This document shows, piece after piece, positions 9,815 to 17,928 of a DNA stretch of 64,000 bases. Origin of the DNA: Erythrobacter sp. HKB08 (GTDB lineage Bacteria > Pseudomonadota > Alphaproteobacteria > Sphingomonadales > Sphingomonadaceae); the NCBI RefSeq assembly GCF_004114695.1, contig NZ_CP035310.1:1037501-1101500 (forward strand), read 5' to 3'. Position numbers and translations under genes: made by a program. The first letter of the stretch is position 1. Every line of letters starts with the position of its first letter. Under the pieces are notes generated by a model. It had not been told where the DNA came from. It saw only the letters and a program-made list of their open reading frames with translations, and searched no databases.

Positions 9815-10381
9815 ATGCCGCGCATGACGGTCAACGGGCAGCCGCTCGAATTCGAAATGGATCCGGATACCCCGCTGCTGTGGGCGCTGCGCGATGCGGC
9901 CAATCTCACCGGCACGAAATACGGCTGCGGGACCGGCGATTGCGGGTCCTGCATGGTGATCGTCGACGGGACGGCCTTGCGCAGCTGCCTCATCACCATT
10001 GCCGAGGCCGAGGGGCGCTTCGTCACCACGATCGAGGGGCTGGCGCGCGATCGTTCGCACCCGGTGCAGCAGGCCATGGTGGCCGAGCAGGCTATCCAGT
10101 GCGGCTTCTGTACGCCGGGCATCGTGATGGCGGCAGCCGCGCTCATCGCGCGCAATGCCGAGCCGAGCGAAGCGGAAATCCGCGCGGCGATCCCGAACCT
10201 GTGCCGCTGCGGCGTCTATCCACGCCTCGTGCGGGCAATCCAGCGGGCAGGGCGCGTCGCCCGCCGGCAGGAGCGCATCAGCGCCGCGCCAGCGCCGGGT
10301 ATCAGCGCAGAGGACGCTGCGCGCGAAGTCCCCGCTTTCCGGACGCCGGAGCGAGCGGGTAGCGGGGACCGCGAAGACTAG
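9815..10381 (+). CDS. Orphan 2Fe-2S subunit of the xanthine dehydrogenase family
   Basis: Small electron-transfer subunit of molybdenum hydroxylases (IorA/CoxS/XdhA type), 188 residues. The plant-ferredoxin-like cluster is bound by C38, C43, C46 and C58 (GCGTGDCGSC...C), the second cluster by C96, C99, C130 and C132 (CGFC...CRC). A strong AGGAAAAGG motif precedes the start. About 35 C-terminal residues past the second cluster look disordered. No molybdopterin or FAD subunit is adjacent, so the partner must be encoded elsewhere. Its last four bases overlap the end of the convergent TonB receptor gene. Confidence 0.9.
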   Translation: MPRMTVNGQPLEFEMDPDTPLLWALRDAANLTGTKYGCGTGDCGSCMVIVDGTALRSCLITIAEAEGRFVTTIEGLARDRSHPVQQAMVAEQAIQCGFCTPGIVMAAAALIARNAEPSEAEIRAAIPNLCRCGVYPRLVRAIQRAGRVARRQERISAAPAPGISAEDAAREVPAFRTPERAGSGDRED

Positions 10382-12471
10382 AGCGAGATACGCACGCCGA
10401 CGCGGGCACTCAGCGGGGCGCCCGGCTGGATGTTGTTGTCGCCGTGCGCGCTCGGATAGTAATCCTCGTCGAACAGGTTCTCGACATTCAGCTGCAGGCT
10501 CACGCGGTCGCTGACCTCGTAGTAAGCCGCGACATCGACGCGCCAGTAGTCCGGCAGCACGACATTGCCGCTGAAGCTCGCGAACTGCTGCGACTGGTGG
10601 ATCGCGCCGAAGCCGAGGCCGAAGCGGTCGGTCACGTCGAAGTGGTTCCACGCGCTCACCTGGTGCTTCGGCAGCTGCTGCAGGCGGGTGCCGGCAGCCG
10701 CGAAGTCGCTCGTCGTGGTGATCTCGCCGTCGAGATAGGTGTAGCCGAGGCTCGCTTCCCAACCGGGAAGAACTTCGCCCACCAGGCTCGCTTCGAAACC
10801 TTCGACCCGGCTCTCGCCGACCTGCACGGTCAGGCCGGTATTGGCCGGATCGGGCGCGGTGGTGTTGGTCCGGTCGAGGCGGAAGAGCGCGGCGGTCAGG
10901 AACAGGTCGGGCTTGACCAGCCACTTCGCGCCGATTTCGTAATTGGTGAACTTCTCCGGCTCGAAATCGGCATCGCCTGCGCCGAGGATCAGGAACTGGT
11001 CGCCCGCCTGCGGCAGGAAGCTTTCCGAATAGCTGGCGTAGAACGACAGGCGGTCGGTCGGCTTGACGACGAGGCCGAAGCGCGGGCTCCACATCTCGTC
11101 GACGCGGTCGGCGTCATTGGTGCCGACGAGGTCCTGCGTGTCGAGGTCGAAACGTTCCCAGCGCAGGCCCGCGATGAACTCGACATGGTCGCCGATCTCG
11201 ATCTGGTCCTGGATGTAGCCGGACAGCACCGACAGTTCGCTCTGCCGCTCGCGCGAGAGGCCGGTGACGGTCACGGTCGGGTAGAGGATGGTTTCCTGGA
11301 GAGCGACCGTGTCGTTGCTCAGCGCGATGCCGAAGCGGCCGTTGTTGGTGCTCTGGTCGAGCGCCTCGATCCCGGCGAGGATCGTGTGGTCGATGGCTCC
11401 GGTTTCGACGTTCCAGACGAGGTTCGCCTGGCCGATCAGGTTCTCGCGCTTGGTGAAGTCGCGGTAGCCGCCAAGCGATACGTCCACACCGTCGGTGCCG
11501 CGCGGCAGGATGTTGGAATAGATCTTGTCGTAATTCGCATACTGGACCGAGGCATTGGCGCTCAGCGCTTCGGAGAATTCGTGATCGATGCGGGCGCGGG
11601 CGATGTGCACCTCTGCGCTCGCTTCGTTGAAGCCGGGTACCCCGAAGAAAGTCGTGTCGAAGCCGCGCAGCGGCTCGCCGTTGAAGCTCGGCACGCCGCG
11701 ATCGGTTACGCGCCAGTCGTCGTCATAGGTGTAGTGGAGCGACAGGCGGGTCTGGGGCGAAAGGTCGGCGGTGAGGGTCGGCGAAATGCCGATGAAGCGG
11801 CCTTCGTATTCCTGCCGGTCGTTGTCGAATTCCTCGTAGGTCGCAGCGATACGGCCCGCGACATTCGCGCCGAGCGGCTGGTTGACGTCGGCGGTGAGGG
11901 CGAAGGCGCCGAAGCTGTCGACCATCGCATCGAATTCGGCGAAGCGCTCGAGCGGGTCGGCCTTCTTGCTGACGCGGTTGACCACGCCGCCACCGCCGCC
12001 GCGACCGAAGATCAGTGCGTTCGCGCCCTTGAGCACCTCGATACGCGAGACATTGTAGAGCGAGCGGTAATACTGCGCATCGTCGCGCAGGCCGTCGAGA
12101 TAGAAGTCGGCGGTGGTTTCCTGGCCGCGGATGAACACTTCGTCGCGGTGGCCTTCGCCCGTTTCGAGGCTGACGCCCGGGACATAGCGCAGAGCATCGC
12201 CGAGTTGGGTGATCGCCTGGTCGTCCAGCTGGTCTTCGGTGATGACCGCGATGGTCTGCGGCACTTCGATCAGCGGGGTCGGCGTCTTGGTGCCGGTGCT
12301 GCCATCGTCCGTCTTGTAGCCATCCTTCGCGCCGACCACGACGATCGCCCCGGGCAGGTAGTCGCGGTCGAGGTCCGCGTCGGCACCGGCAGTCTCGGCG
12401 GAAGCGATCCCCGGCACAGCCAGCGCGACAGCGCTTGCGGAAAGGGCTAGGGAGGCGGCGAATCGGTTCAT
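10378..12471 (-). CDS. TonB-dependent siderophore receptor
   Basis: Outer-membrane receptor that imports ferric siderophores with TonB/ExbBD energy. It is 697 residues: signal peptide about 1-25 (cleavage after GIASA), TonB box-like IVVVGAKDG, plug domain about 55-170 (IEVPQTIAVITEDQL, RGQETTADFYLDGLRDDAQYYR, VLKGANALIFGRGGGGG), then the beta-barrel. The plug pattern matches the catecholate (Fiu-like) group; the exact siderophore is unknown. The last residue is Leu rather than the usual Phe. The start at MNRFAAS gives a clean signal peptide. Palindromic boxes just upstream suggest iron repression. Confidence 0.93.
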   Translation of the reverse strand: MNRFAASLALSASAVALAVPGIASAETAGADADLDRDYLPGAIVVVGAKDGYKTDDGSTGTKTPTPLIEVPQTIAVITEDQLDDQAITQLGDALRYVPGVSLETGEGHRDEVFIRGQETTADFYLDGLRDDAQYYRSLYNVSRIEVLKGANALIFGRGGGGGVVNRVSKKADPLERFAEFDAMVDSFGAFALTADVNQPLGANVAGRIAATYEEFDNDRQEYEGRFIGISPTLTADLSPQTRLSLHYTYDDDWRVTDRGVPSFNGEPLRGFDTTFFGVPGFNEASAEVHIARARIDHEFSEALSANASVQYANYDKIYSNILPRGTDGVDVSLGGYRDFTKRENLIGQANLVWNVETGAIDHTILAGIEALDQSTNNGRFGIALSNDTVALQETILYPTVTVTGLSRERQSELSVLSGYIQDQIEIGDHVEFIAGLRWERFDLDTQDLVGTNDADRVDEMWSPRFGLVVKPTDRLSFYASYSESFLPQAGDQFLILGAGDADFEPEKFTNYEIGAKWLVKPDLFLTAALFRLDRTNTTAPDPANTGLTVQVGESRVEGFEASLVGEVLPGWEASLGYTYLDGEITTTSDFAAAGTRLQQLPKHQVSAWNHFDVTDRFGLGFGAIHQSQQFASFSGNVVLPDYWRVDVAAYYEVSDRVSLQLNVENLFDEDYYPSAHGDNNIQPGAPLSARVGVRISL

Positions 12472-12484
12472 AGAAGCACTTTCT

Positions 12485-12499
12485 TGCGAATGATTATCA
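12485..12499. promoter_or_regulatory. Proximal iron-box-like operator (imperfect)
   Basis: TGCGAATGATTATCA starts 14 bases before the receptor's ATG. The left arm TGCGAAT and centre match the perfect palindrome at 12519-12533; the right arm is degenerate. Its position over the leader of the receptor gene fits a repressor site for a Fur-family regulator (inference). Confidence 0.5.
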
Positions 12500-12518
12500 A
12501 TTGCTGGAACCGCGCTAT

Positions 12519-12533
12519 TGCGAATTATTCGCA
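12519..12533. promoter_or_regulatory. Iron-box-like palindrome between siderophore receptor and arsC
   Basis: TGCGAATTATTCGCA is a perfect 7-1-7 inverted repeat in the divergent promoter region. The same palindrome, differing only in the central base, lies upstream of bfd at 61957-61971. Two iron-related genes sharing one rare 15-mer indicates a Fur-family (Fur, Mur or Irr) operator. Binding is inferred, not shown. Confidence 0.7.
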
Positions 12534-12614
12534 TTTGCAAACACCGAATGACTACATTCGGGAAATTCAATCGATTGCGTGATATCAATCGGATTTGACG
12601 AACGGAGAAACAGG

Positions 12615-12959
12615 ATGAACGCAACCATCTGGCACAACCCGAAATGCGGCACTTCGCGCAAGACGCTCGCGATCCTCGAGAACCTGTCCAAGGTCGACGT
12701 CGAGGTGGTCGAGTATCTCAAGAACCCGCCGAGCCGCGACAAGCTGGCGCAGCTGTTCAGGGATGCCGGGATGACGCCTCAGGAAGGCCTGCGCCTGCGC
12801 GGGACCGATGCGGAAGAGCGCGGCCTGCCGGATGCCGATGCCGACACGGTGCTCGATGCGATGGTGGCCGACCCGATCCTGATCAATCGCCCGTTGGTCG
12901 AAACCGAGAAGGGCGCACGACTATGCCGTCCGCAGGATACGGTGCTCGAAATCCTGTAA
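12615..12959 (+). CDS. arsC: Arsenate reductase (ArsC, glutaredoxin-dependent type)
   Basis: Reduces arsenate to arsenite using glutathione/glutaredoxin. It is 114 residues; the catalytic Cys is in NPKCGTSRK (about residue 12) and the anion-binding Arg residues are represented by the NRPLVETEKGARLCRP block. GGAGA precedes the ATG. There is no arsB/acr3 or ArsR neighbour, so a housekeeping or YffB-like role is possible. It is divergent from the siderophore receptor and convergent with the MFS gene. Confidence 0.88.
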   Translation: MNATIWHNPKCGTSRKTLAILENLSKVDVEVVEYLKNPPSRDKLAQLFRDAGMTPQEGLRLRGTDAEERGLPDADADTVLDAMVADPILINRPLVETEKGARLCRPQDTVLEIL

Positions 12960-12960
12960 G

Positions 12961-14343
12961 CTAGAAGCGGCGCTCGCGCGTGGTCTCGCTATCGAGCTGC
13001 AGCGAGCGCCAGCCATGCAGCAGCACGGCTGCGCACAGGGCGATGACCATGCCGAAAGCGAGCAGCTCGGAAAAACCGTAGAGCCACACGCCGAGCGCGG
13101 GGGCGAAGACGAAAGCCGCCCCGGTGACCGAGGCGACGACGCCCGAAGCCTCGCCCTGCTCGCTGCGCTTCACGGCAAGCGATGCGCCGGCATTGAAGCC
13201 CGGCCGGAACAGGCCGAAGCCGAGCGAGGCGATGGCATAGCCGAGCGCGATCGCATGCAAATCGTCCGCCACTGCGAAAAGCACGACGCCGAGCGCCGCC
13301 AGCGCGACACCCGATAGCGTCGCCGCGCGCGGCCCCAGGTCGAAACGCGGGATCACGCCCCATTGCGCGAGCAGCGTCGCCACCGCGCCGCTCATCAGCA
13401 CGATGCCCACAGGGCCCGCGCCCTCGGCTGGCGTTTCGCGCAGCCCGAGCCGATCGAGCACGAGGAAGCCCGCGATGCCGAGGATCATCGCATGGGCATG
13501 CCCGCCGAGCAGGCCCGCCATGACCCACGGGCGAAGCCGCGGCTCCCACCAGCCCATCTTGGCCGGCACGCCGCCATTGGCCGCGTCGTCTTCCTCGTCT
13601 TCGTCGTCATCGTCATGCGAGGATGCGGAGCCCGACCCGAAGGGCGCGTCATAGGTCGTGCCCTTGGCTTCGAACTTCGGCTCGTCGTTCGGGAGGCGCA
13701 GACGCAGGATGACCAGCGCGGCGACACCGAAGCCGGTGAAGGCGAGGAATGGGCCGACCAGCCCTTCCGGCGCGCTCGAAAACACCAGCAGCGGGGCGAG
13801 GGCAGGCCCGATTACCGTGCCGAGGCCGAAACTCGAGGCAATCAGCGAGAGCGACTGCGTACGCTCGGCACGTGAGGTGCGCGAGGCGACATAGGCCTGC
13901 ACCGCAGGCGGCGCAGCCGAGCCGAAGCCGCCGTATAGCGCGCGGAAGATCGCGAAAAGGATAAGGGTCCACATGGCCGTGAGGATGCCGCCAAGGCCGA
14001 ACCACAGAACCAGCCCGCAAAGCCCCATAGAAACTATGAAGCCGACGAGGCCGAGCGCCATCATCGCCTTGCGCCCGCGCTTGTCCGATCGCCGCGCCCA
14101 GATCGGCGCGCAGATGACCCAGAGCAGCGCCGACCAGGTGTAGGCGAGGCTGATCCACCAGTCGGCCACGTCGAGCGCCGTACCGATCGACGGCATGACC
14201 GACTGCATCGCCGTGTTGCCGGCCGCAGTGACCAGCATCACGATGAACAGCAGGATCATCCGCCCGCGCGAAATTCCGCGCTCTCCTCCCGACGGGGAAG
14301 CCTGGACCGGTGCCTGGACTGTGGATGGATCGCTTTCAGCCAT
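12961..14343 (-). CDS. MFS transporter with acidic central loop
   Basis: Major facilitator superfamily transporter, 460 residues, about twelve membrane helices. The loop 2-3 signature is visible as APIWARRSDKRGRK (about 79-92), typical of drug-exporter-like MFS. The central loop carries an unusual run of Asp/Glu at about 243-253. Substrate cannot be named. The gene ends one base after the arsC stop and converges with it. The start is the first ATG and gives a 28-residue hydrophilic N-terminus before helix 1. Confidence 0.85.
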   Translation of the reverse strand: MAESDPSTVQAPVQASPSGGERGISRGRMILLFIVMLVTAAGNTAMQSVMPSIGTALDVADWWISLAYTWSALLWVICAPIWARRSDKRGRKAMMALGLVGFIVSMGLCGLVLWFGLGGILTAMWTLILFAIFRALYGGFGSAAPPAVQAYVASRTSRAERTQSLSLIASSFGLGTVIGPALAPLLVFSSAPEGLVGPFLAFTGFGVAALVILRLRLPNDEPKFEAKGTTYDAPFGSGSASSHDDDDEDEEDDAANGGVPAKMGWWEPRLRPWVMAGLLGGHAHAMILGIAGFLVLDRLGLRETPAEGAGPVGIVLMSGAVATLLAQWGVIPRFDLGPRAATLSGVALAALGVVLFAVADDLHAIALGYAIASLGFGLFRPGFNAGASLAVKRSEQGEASGVVASVTGAAFVFAPALGVWLYGFSELLAFGMVIALCAAVLLHGWRSLQLDSETTRERRF

Positions 14344-14432
14344 GATGGAACAGGGCGCTACGCCCGCAGGGCGAGGGTTGCAATGGTCCAGCCTTTTTGC
14401 GAGGCGAGTAATGCTCGCGCAATTGCGGGCTT

Positions 14433-15089
14433 TTGATCGAGGAATCCGGAAACTTGTCGAATCCCAATAACATGGCGATTTCCCGCCCCCGCAGCCTGCG
14501 CAGTCGGATGACTCGCTGGTTCGGCCAGTGGGGCGTGTTTTTCCGCGGTTTCCTCGAACATCCGCGCATGGTCGGGTCGATCATCCCGTCCTCTCGCTTC
14601 ACCATCGCCAAGATGCTGGAGCCGGTGAAATGGGACGAATGCAAGCTGTTCGTCGAATACGGCCCGGGTGTCGGAACCTTCTGCTACCCGGTTCTGGAAA
14701 AGATGCGCGGCGATGCCTCGCTCATCGTGATCGATACCAATCCGCTCTACGTCGACTACCTCAACCGCACGATAGCCGACAGCCGCTTTACCGCGGTCCT
14801 CGGTTCGGCCGAGAATGTCGAAGAGATCATTCGCGCCCATGGTCACGACCATGCGGATTACGTGCTTTCGGGCCTGCCGTTCTCGACCCTCCCCGAAGGG
14901 GTCGGCCCGGCGATTGCCGAAGCGACCCACAAGGTGATCCGTCCGGGCGGCGCGTTTCTCGTCTACCAGTTCTCGGCCAAGGCGCGCGATTACATGGCTA
15001 AGCACTTCAGCCACATCGAACAGGGGTTCGAGCTGTGGAACGTGCTGCCGTGCAAGCTCTTCTGGGGCTGGAAGGACGAGGCGGCCTGA
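14433..15089 (+). CDS. SAM-dependent methyltransferase, PmtA-like
   Basis: Class I methyltransferase resembling bacterial phospholipid N-methyltransferases (PmtA), which methylate phosphatidylethanolamine. The 218-residue protein has an amphipathic basic N-terminus, the FLEHPRMVGSIIPSS region typical of that group, the SAM motif VEYGPGVGTF, an acidic residue at the end of beta 2 (IVIDTNPLY), and the post-I motif LSGLPFSTLP. An alternative start at 14472 would shorten it by 13 residues. The phospholipid substrate is inferred from similarity in pattern only. Confidence 0.75.
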   Translation: MIEESGNLSNPNNMAISRPRSLRSRMTRWFGQWGVFFRGFLEHPRMVGSIIPSSRFTIAKMLEPVKWDECKLFVEYGPGVGTFCYPVLEKMRGDASLIVIDTNPLYVDYLNRTIADSRFTAVLGSAENVEEIIRAHGHDHADYVLSGLPFSTLPEGVGPAIAEATHKVIRPGGAFLVYQFSAKARDYMAKHFSHIEQGFELWNVLPCKLFWGWKDEAA

Positions 15090-15107
15090 GCCGCCTCACC
15101 ATTTCGC

Positions 15108-15935
15108 TTACTCGAAAGTCTCGCTGACTTCCTCTTTGCTGCCGCCGGTAAGCTGCAGGTAGATGGCGACCATGATCGCGGCCATGATCGTCGCATAGAC
15201 GGCGTTCATGACGCTCGAGACGAAGCCGTTGCCGACCATCGCGACATCGGTCCCCATCAGCGCGAAGATCAGGCCGAAGATCATCGAGATGACCGAGCTC
15301 ACGACCACGTAGGCGATGATCAGCAGGAGGTAGAACAGGAAGATCATCAGGCTGTTGCCCTTGGTCGCCTGCCACGAACTGCGAAGCGCGTGGATCGGGT
15401 TCATCGTCCGCTCGATCGCGAACGCCGGGGCGGTGAGCGAGAACTTCACATAGAGGTAGACCGCGATCACCACCGCGATCAGCCCGAGGATGACCGCCAG
15501 AGCGACCGAGCCACTCGCCGCGCCGAGCGCGATCGGCAGGATGACCAGCAGGCCGAGCCCGAAGCCGATCAGCAGCTGCGCGGCAAAGAACGGCACGAAC
15601 ATTTTCGCGCCGGCTGCGAGCGCCTGCCCGAGCGTCGGGCGGCTCTTGTCGGACAGCAAGGCCATCAGGCCGAGCGTCCCGATCCCCTGCGCAACCGCGA
15701 TGAGGATGAAGACCCACCAGTAGGACAGGTAGAAGTCCTTGAGGATTTCCATCAGCTTTTCCGGTTCCGGCTGCGCGCTGCCGCTTTGCAGCGCGGCCAT
15801 TTCCGCCGGCAGGAACAGCATGAGGGCGAAGTAGGGCAGGAAGAAGAATACCCCCGCGACCACTGCGACCACTTCCTTGTTGGCTGCCAGCTTGGCAACC
15901 GCATCGTTCCAGGCGAGCCCCATGTCGAGCTTCAT
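15108..15935 (-). CDS. Polytopic membrane protein of unknown function
   Basis: 275 residues with about six long hydrophobic segments, a cytosolic-looking N-terminus and a hydrophilic C-terminal tail. It resembles the membrane-domain proteins often annotated as glycerophosphoryl diester phosphodiesterase membrane domain, but no catalytic motif is present. The start MKLDMGLAW is preceded by GAGGGG; an alternative ATG lies 21 bases upstream. It is divergent from lipB. No function is claimed. Confidence 0.75.
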   Translation of the reverse strand: MKLDMGLAWNDAVAKLAANKEVVAVVAGVFFFLPYFALMLFLPAEMAALQSGSAQPEPEKLMEILKDFYLSYWWVFILIAVAQGIGTLGLMALLSDKSRPTLGQALAAGAKMFVPFFAAQLLIGFGLGLLVILPIALGAASGSVALAVILGLIAVVIAVYLYVKFSLTAPAFAIERTMNPIHALRSSWQATKGNSLMIFLFYLLLIIAYVVVSSVISMIFGLIFALMGTDVAMVGNGFVSSVMNAVYATIMAAIMVAIYLQLTGGSKEEVSETFE

Positions 15936-16003
15936 CGCGTCATTCCCCTCACGCATTGCAATTGGGACTTGATAAGCGGCGAAGGGGTCGCCACGCAATT
16001 GCA

Positions 16004-16678
16004 ATGTCTGCGAATTCCCCATTCCCGGCCCCGGAAATCCGGTGCGAGAGCGCGCAGGTGCCTTATCGCGAGGCGCTGGCCGCGATGGAGGAGCGCAACC
16101 AGGCAATCCAGACGGGCGAAGCGAGCGAGCTGATCTGGCTGCTCGAACATCCGCCGGTCTATACCGCCGGGACCAGCTCGGCCGACGATGAACTGCTCGA
16201 TCCGCGTTTCGAGGTGGTCGAGGCGGGGCGCGGCGGGCGCTATACCTATCACGGGCCGGGCCAGCGGGTCGGCTACGTCCTGCTCAACCTCGGCGAGCGC
16301 AATAAGGACGTGCGGCGCTTCGTCCATTGCATCGAAGGCTGGGTAATCGACACGCTCGGCGATTTCGGCGTGAGGAGCTGGCGGGCAGAGGGGCGCGTCG
16401 GCATCTGGACCAGCGATCCGCAGGGCCGCGAAGCGAAGATCGGTGCGATCGGCGTGCGTGTGCGCCGCTGGGTGACGATGCACGGCTTCTCGGTCAATCT
16501 CGCGCCCGACCTGTCGCACTTCACGGGGATCGTGCCCTGCGGGATCGAGGAATTCGGCGTGACCAGCCTCGAGCAACTGGGTATCGAATGCAGCAACGAA
16601 CAATGGGACGCGGCTCTGCTGGCGCGTCTCGACGAATTTCTCGAGAAGGTAGGCGAGCCATGCGGAGCGCGAAGTTGA
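16004..16678 (+). CDS. lipB: Lipoyl(octanoyl) transferase LipB
   Basis: Transfers octanoate from acyl-carrier protein to lipoyl domains of E2/GcvH proteins, the first step of lipoate synthesis. It is 224 residues. The catalytic Cys is C179 ([14 protein letters not shown]) and the catalytic Lys is K145 ([10 protein letters not shown]); the [15 protein letters not shown] block (77-91) is the family hallmark. The start at MSANS is chosen because the upstream in-frame ATG codes for a basic, non-conserved stretch. Its stop overlaps the next gene by 19 bases. Confidence 0.95.
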   Translation: MSANSPFPAPEIRCESAQVPYREALAAMEERNQAIQTGEASELIWLLEHPPVYTAGTSSADDELLDPRFEVVEAGRGGRYTYHGPGQRVGYVLLNLGERNKDVRRFVHCIEGWVIDTLGDFGVRSWRAEGRVGIWTSDPQGREAKIGAIGVRVRRWVTMHGFSVNLAPDLSHFTGIVPCGIEEFGVTSLEQLGIECSNEQWDAALLARLDEFLEKVGEPCGARS

Positions 16679-16986
16679 AATCCTACGCCGTGATCCTTGC
16701 AGCGGGCGTGCTGCTGGCATCTTGCGGCGACAGCGCGAACGACGCGGTCAGTGCAGAGGGGTCCGGCGCGCAGGGCGAAGTGCTCGAAGGCTCGATCAGC
16801 GATGACATGCTTGCGCTCGACCAGGTGAAATCGCAATCGCCGCGCATGAAACCCGAACCTGGCGAAGGCGGGAACGATAGCGCTACCGCGTCGGACGGCG
16901 ACGGCGAAGCGGACGGTGAAGGCGAAAGCGAAGCTGCCGACGAGCCCGCCGAAGCGGCGCAGGACGACGACGCTTCCGAAGAATAA
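16660..16986 (+). CDS. Small acidic lipoprotein
   Basis: A 108-residue predicted lipoprotein: basic n-region, hydrophobic stretch and lipobox LLASCG with the acylated Cys near residue 23. The mature part is strongly acidic and low in complexity (Glu, Asp, Gly, Ala, Ser), so it is probably disordered in the periplasm. It overlaps the lipB 3' end by 19 bases in another frame, which suggests coupling, but a role in lipoylation is not implied. No family recognised. Confidence 0.7.
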   Translation: MRSAKLKSYAVILAAGVLLASCGDSANDAVSAEGSGAQGEVLEGSISDDMLALDQVKSQSPRMKPEPGEGGNDSATASDGDGEADGEGESEAADEPAEAAQDDDASEE

Positions 16987-16990
16987 GGCG

Positions 16991-17863
16991 TTAGCCGAGC
17001 TTGCGGATCGACGGCGCGGCCGGTTCCTCTTCGGGTTCCTCTTCAATCGGAGCAAGCTCCGCCTTGGGTGTCGCCTTGCTGGCGAACAGGCCGAGCAGCG
17101 CTTCGGCTTCGGCGCGTTCGGCGGCCGATAGCGAATAGGCTTCGTTGATCGCGGCGACCTGTGCCGGGTGCGAAGCGGCAATCCCGGTGAACCCGTCGCG
17201 CTTGGCCTTGCGCGCATCGGCGAGGCTCTGCTCGGCGTCCTTCGGGTTTTCGGTCGGCGTGTCGATGCCCATCACCCCGATCGACCGGGCGAGCATCAGC
17301 GTCATCGCGCGCACGTGGCTCAGCGCATCGGTCCAGCGCCCGTCGTCGCATTTGGTCCGCTTGGCCCCGAGGCCGCGCGCGACATTCTGCGCATTCCAGG
17401 CAAAGCCCGACAGGCGCGGCTGGCGGTCGTTGATCAGCTCGTGCAGCGTCAGCGCCGCACGCGGCGTCTCGCCCACCTGCGGAATGATCTTGGTCGTGTT
17501 GTGCTTGAGGCCCAGCTTCTGCTCGATCTCGTACAGCTCGGACGCGAGCATGCGGATCTGGTCCGTGCCGGTCGTCTTGGGCAGGATCACGCCCTCGGGC
17601 GAGCCGCGCATGATGGCCAGCAGGTCCTCACGCCACAGCGGCAGGTCGAGCGGCTTGATCCGCACCCAGCGGGCGAACGCCTTGTCGCTCACCAGCGGGT
17701 CCGTGTGCGCCTTGAGCCAGTCGGCGAGGAAGCTGCACGCCTGCTCGCTTTCCTCGCCCGGCGCGATGCTGGATACGTCGACAACGACAGCGTCGGCACC
17801 GACGCGCGGTGCCTTCGCCAGCTTGCTTGCGTTATCGCCTTCGATGAATAGCCACGATCTCAT
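16991..17863 (-). CDS. CitE-like (HpcH/HpaI family) protein with altered metal site
   Basis: TIM-barrel protein of the citrate-lyase beta/malyl-CoA lyase family, 290 residues. The opening RSWLFIEGD and ASGAD-like VGADAVVVDV are family features, as are WVRIKPLD, ILPKTTG and QVGETPRAAL (Glu at 132). However the LED motif after beta 2 reads VSS, and the usual acidic residue in the E-D-x-x-x-D-L-G block is replaced (NAQNVARGLG, N160). Mg-dependent lyase activity is therefore doubtful. The last 35 residues are an acidic Pro/Glu tail. It follows the Old Yellow Enzyme gene by 65 bases in the same direction. Confidence 0.8.
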   Translation of the reverse strand: MRSWLFIEGDNASKLAKAPRVGADAVVVDVSSIAPGEESEQACSFLADWLKAHTDPLVSDKAFARWVRIKPLDLPLWREDLLAIMRGSPEGVILPKTTGTDQIRMLASELYEIEQKLGLKHNTTKIIPQVGETPRAALTLHELINDRQPRLSGFAWNAQNVARGLGAKRTKCDDGRWTDALSHVRAMTLMLARSIGVMGIDTPTENPKDAEQSLADARKAKRDGFTGIAASHPAQVAAINEAYSLSAAERAEAEALLGLFASKATPKAELAPIEEEPEEEPAAPSIRKLG

Positions 17864-17928
17864 GGCTATTGCCGTAGCGGCAAAAGGCTAATTGTCCCTT
17901 ACGACGGGTTTACCATTGAACGCGAAGG

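Noticed and set aside
10444-12450. 668-codon open frame on the plus strand
   Set aside because: Antisense to the siderophore receptor, whose signal peptide, plug and barrel are clear on the minus strand.
12615-12959. Arsenic resistance island
   Set aside because: arsC stands alone without an arsenite exporter or ArsR; neighbours are unrelated.
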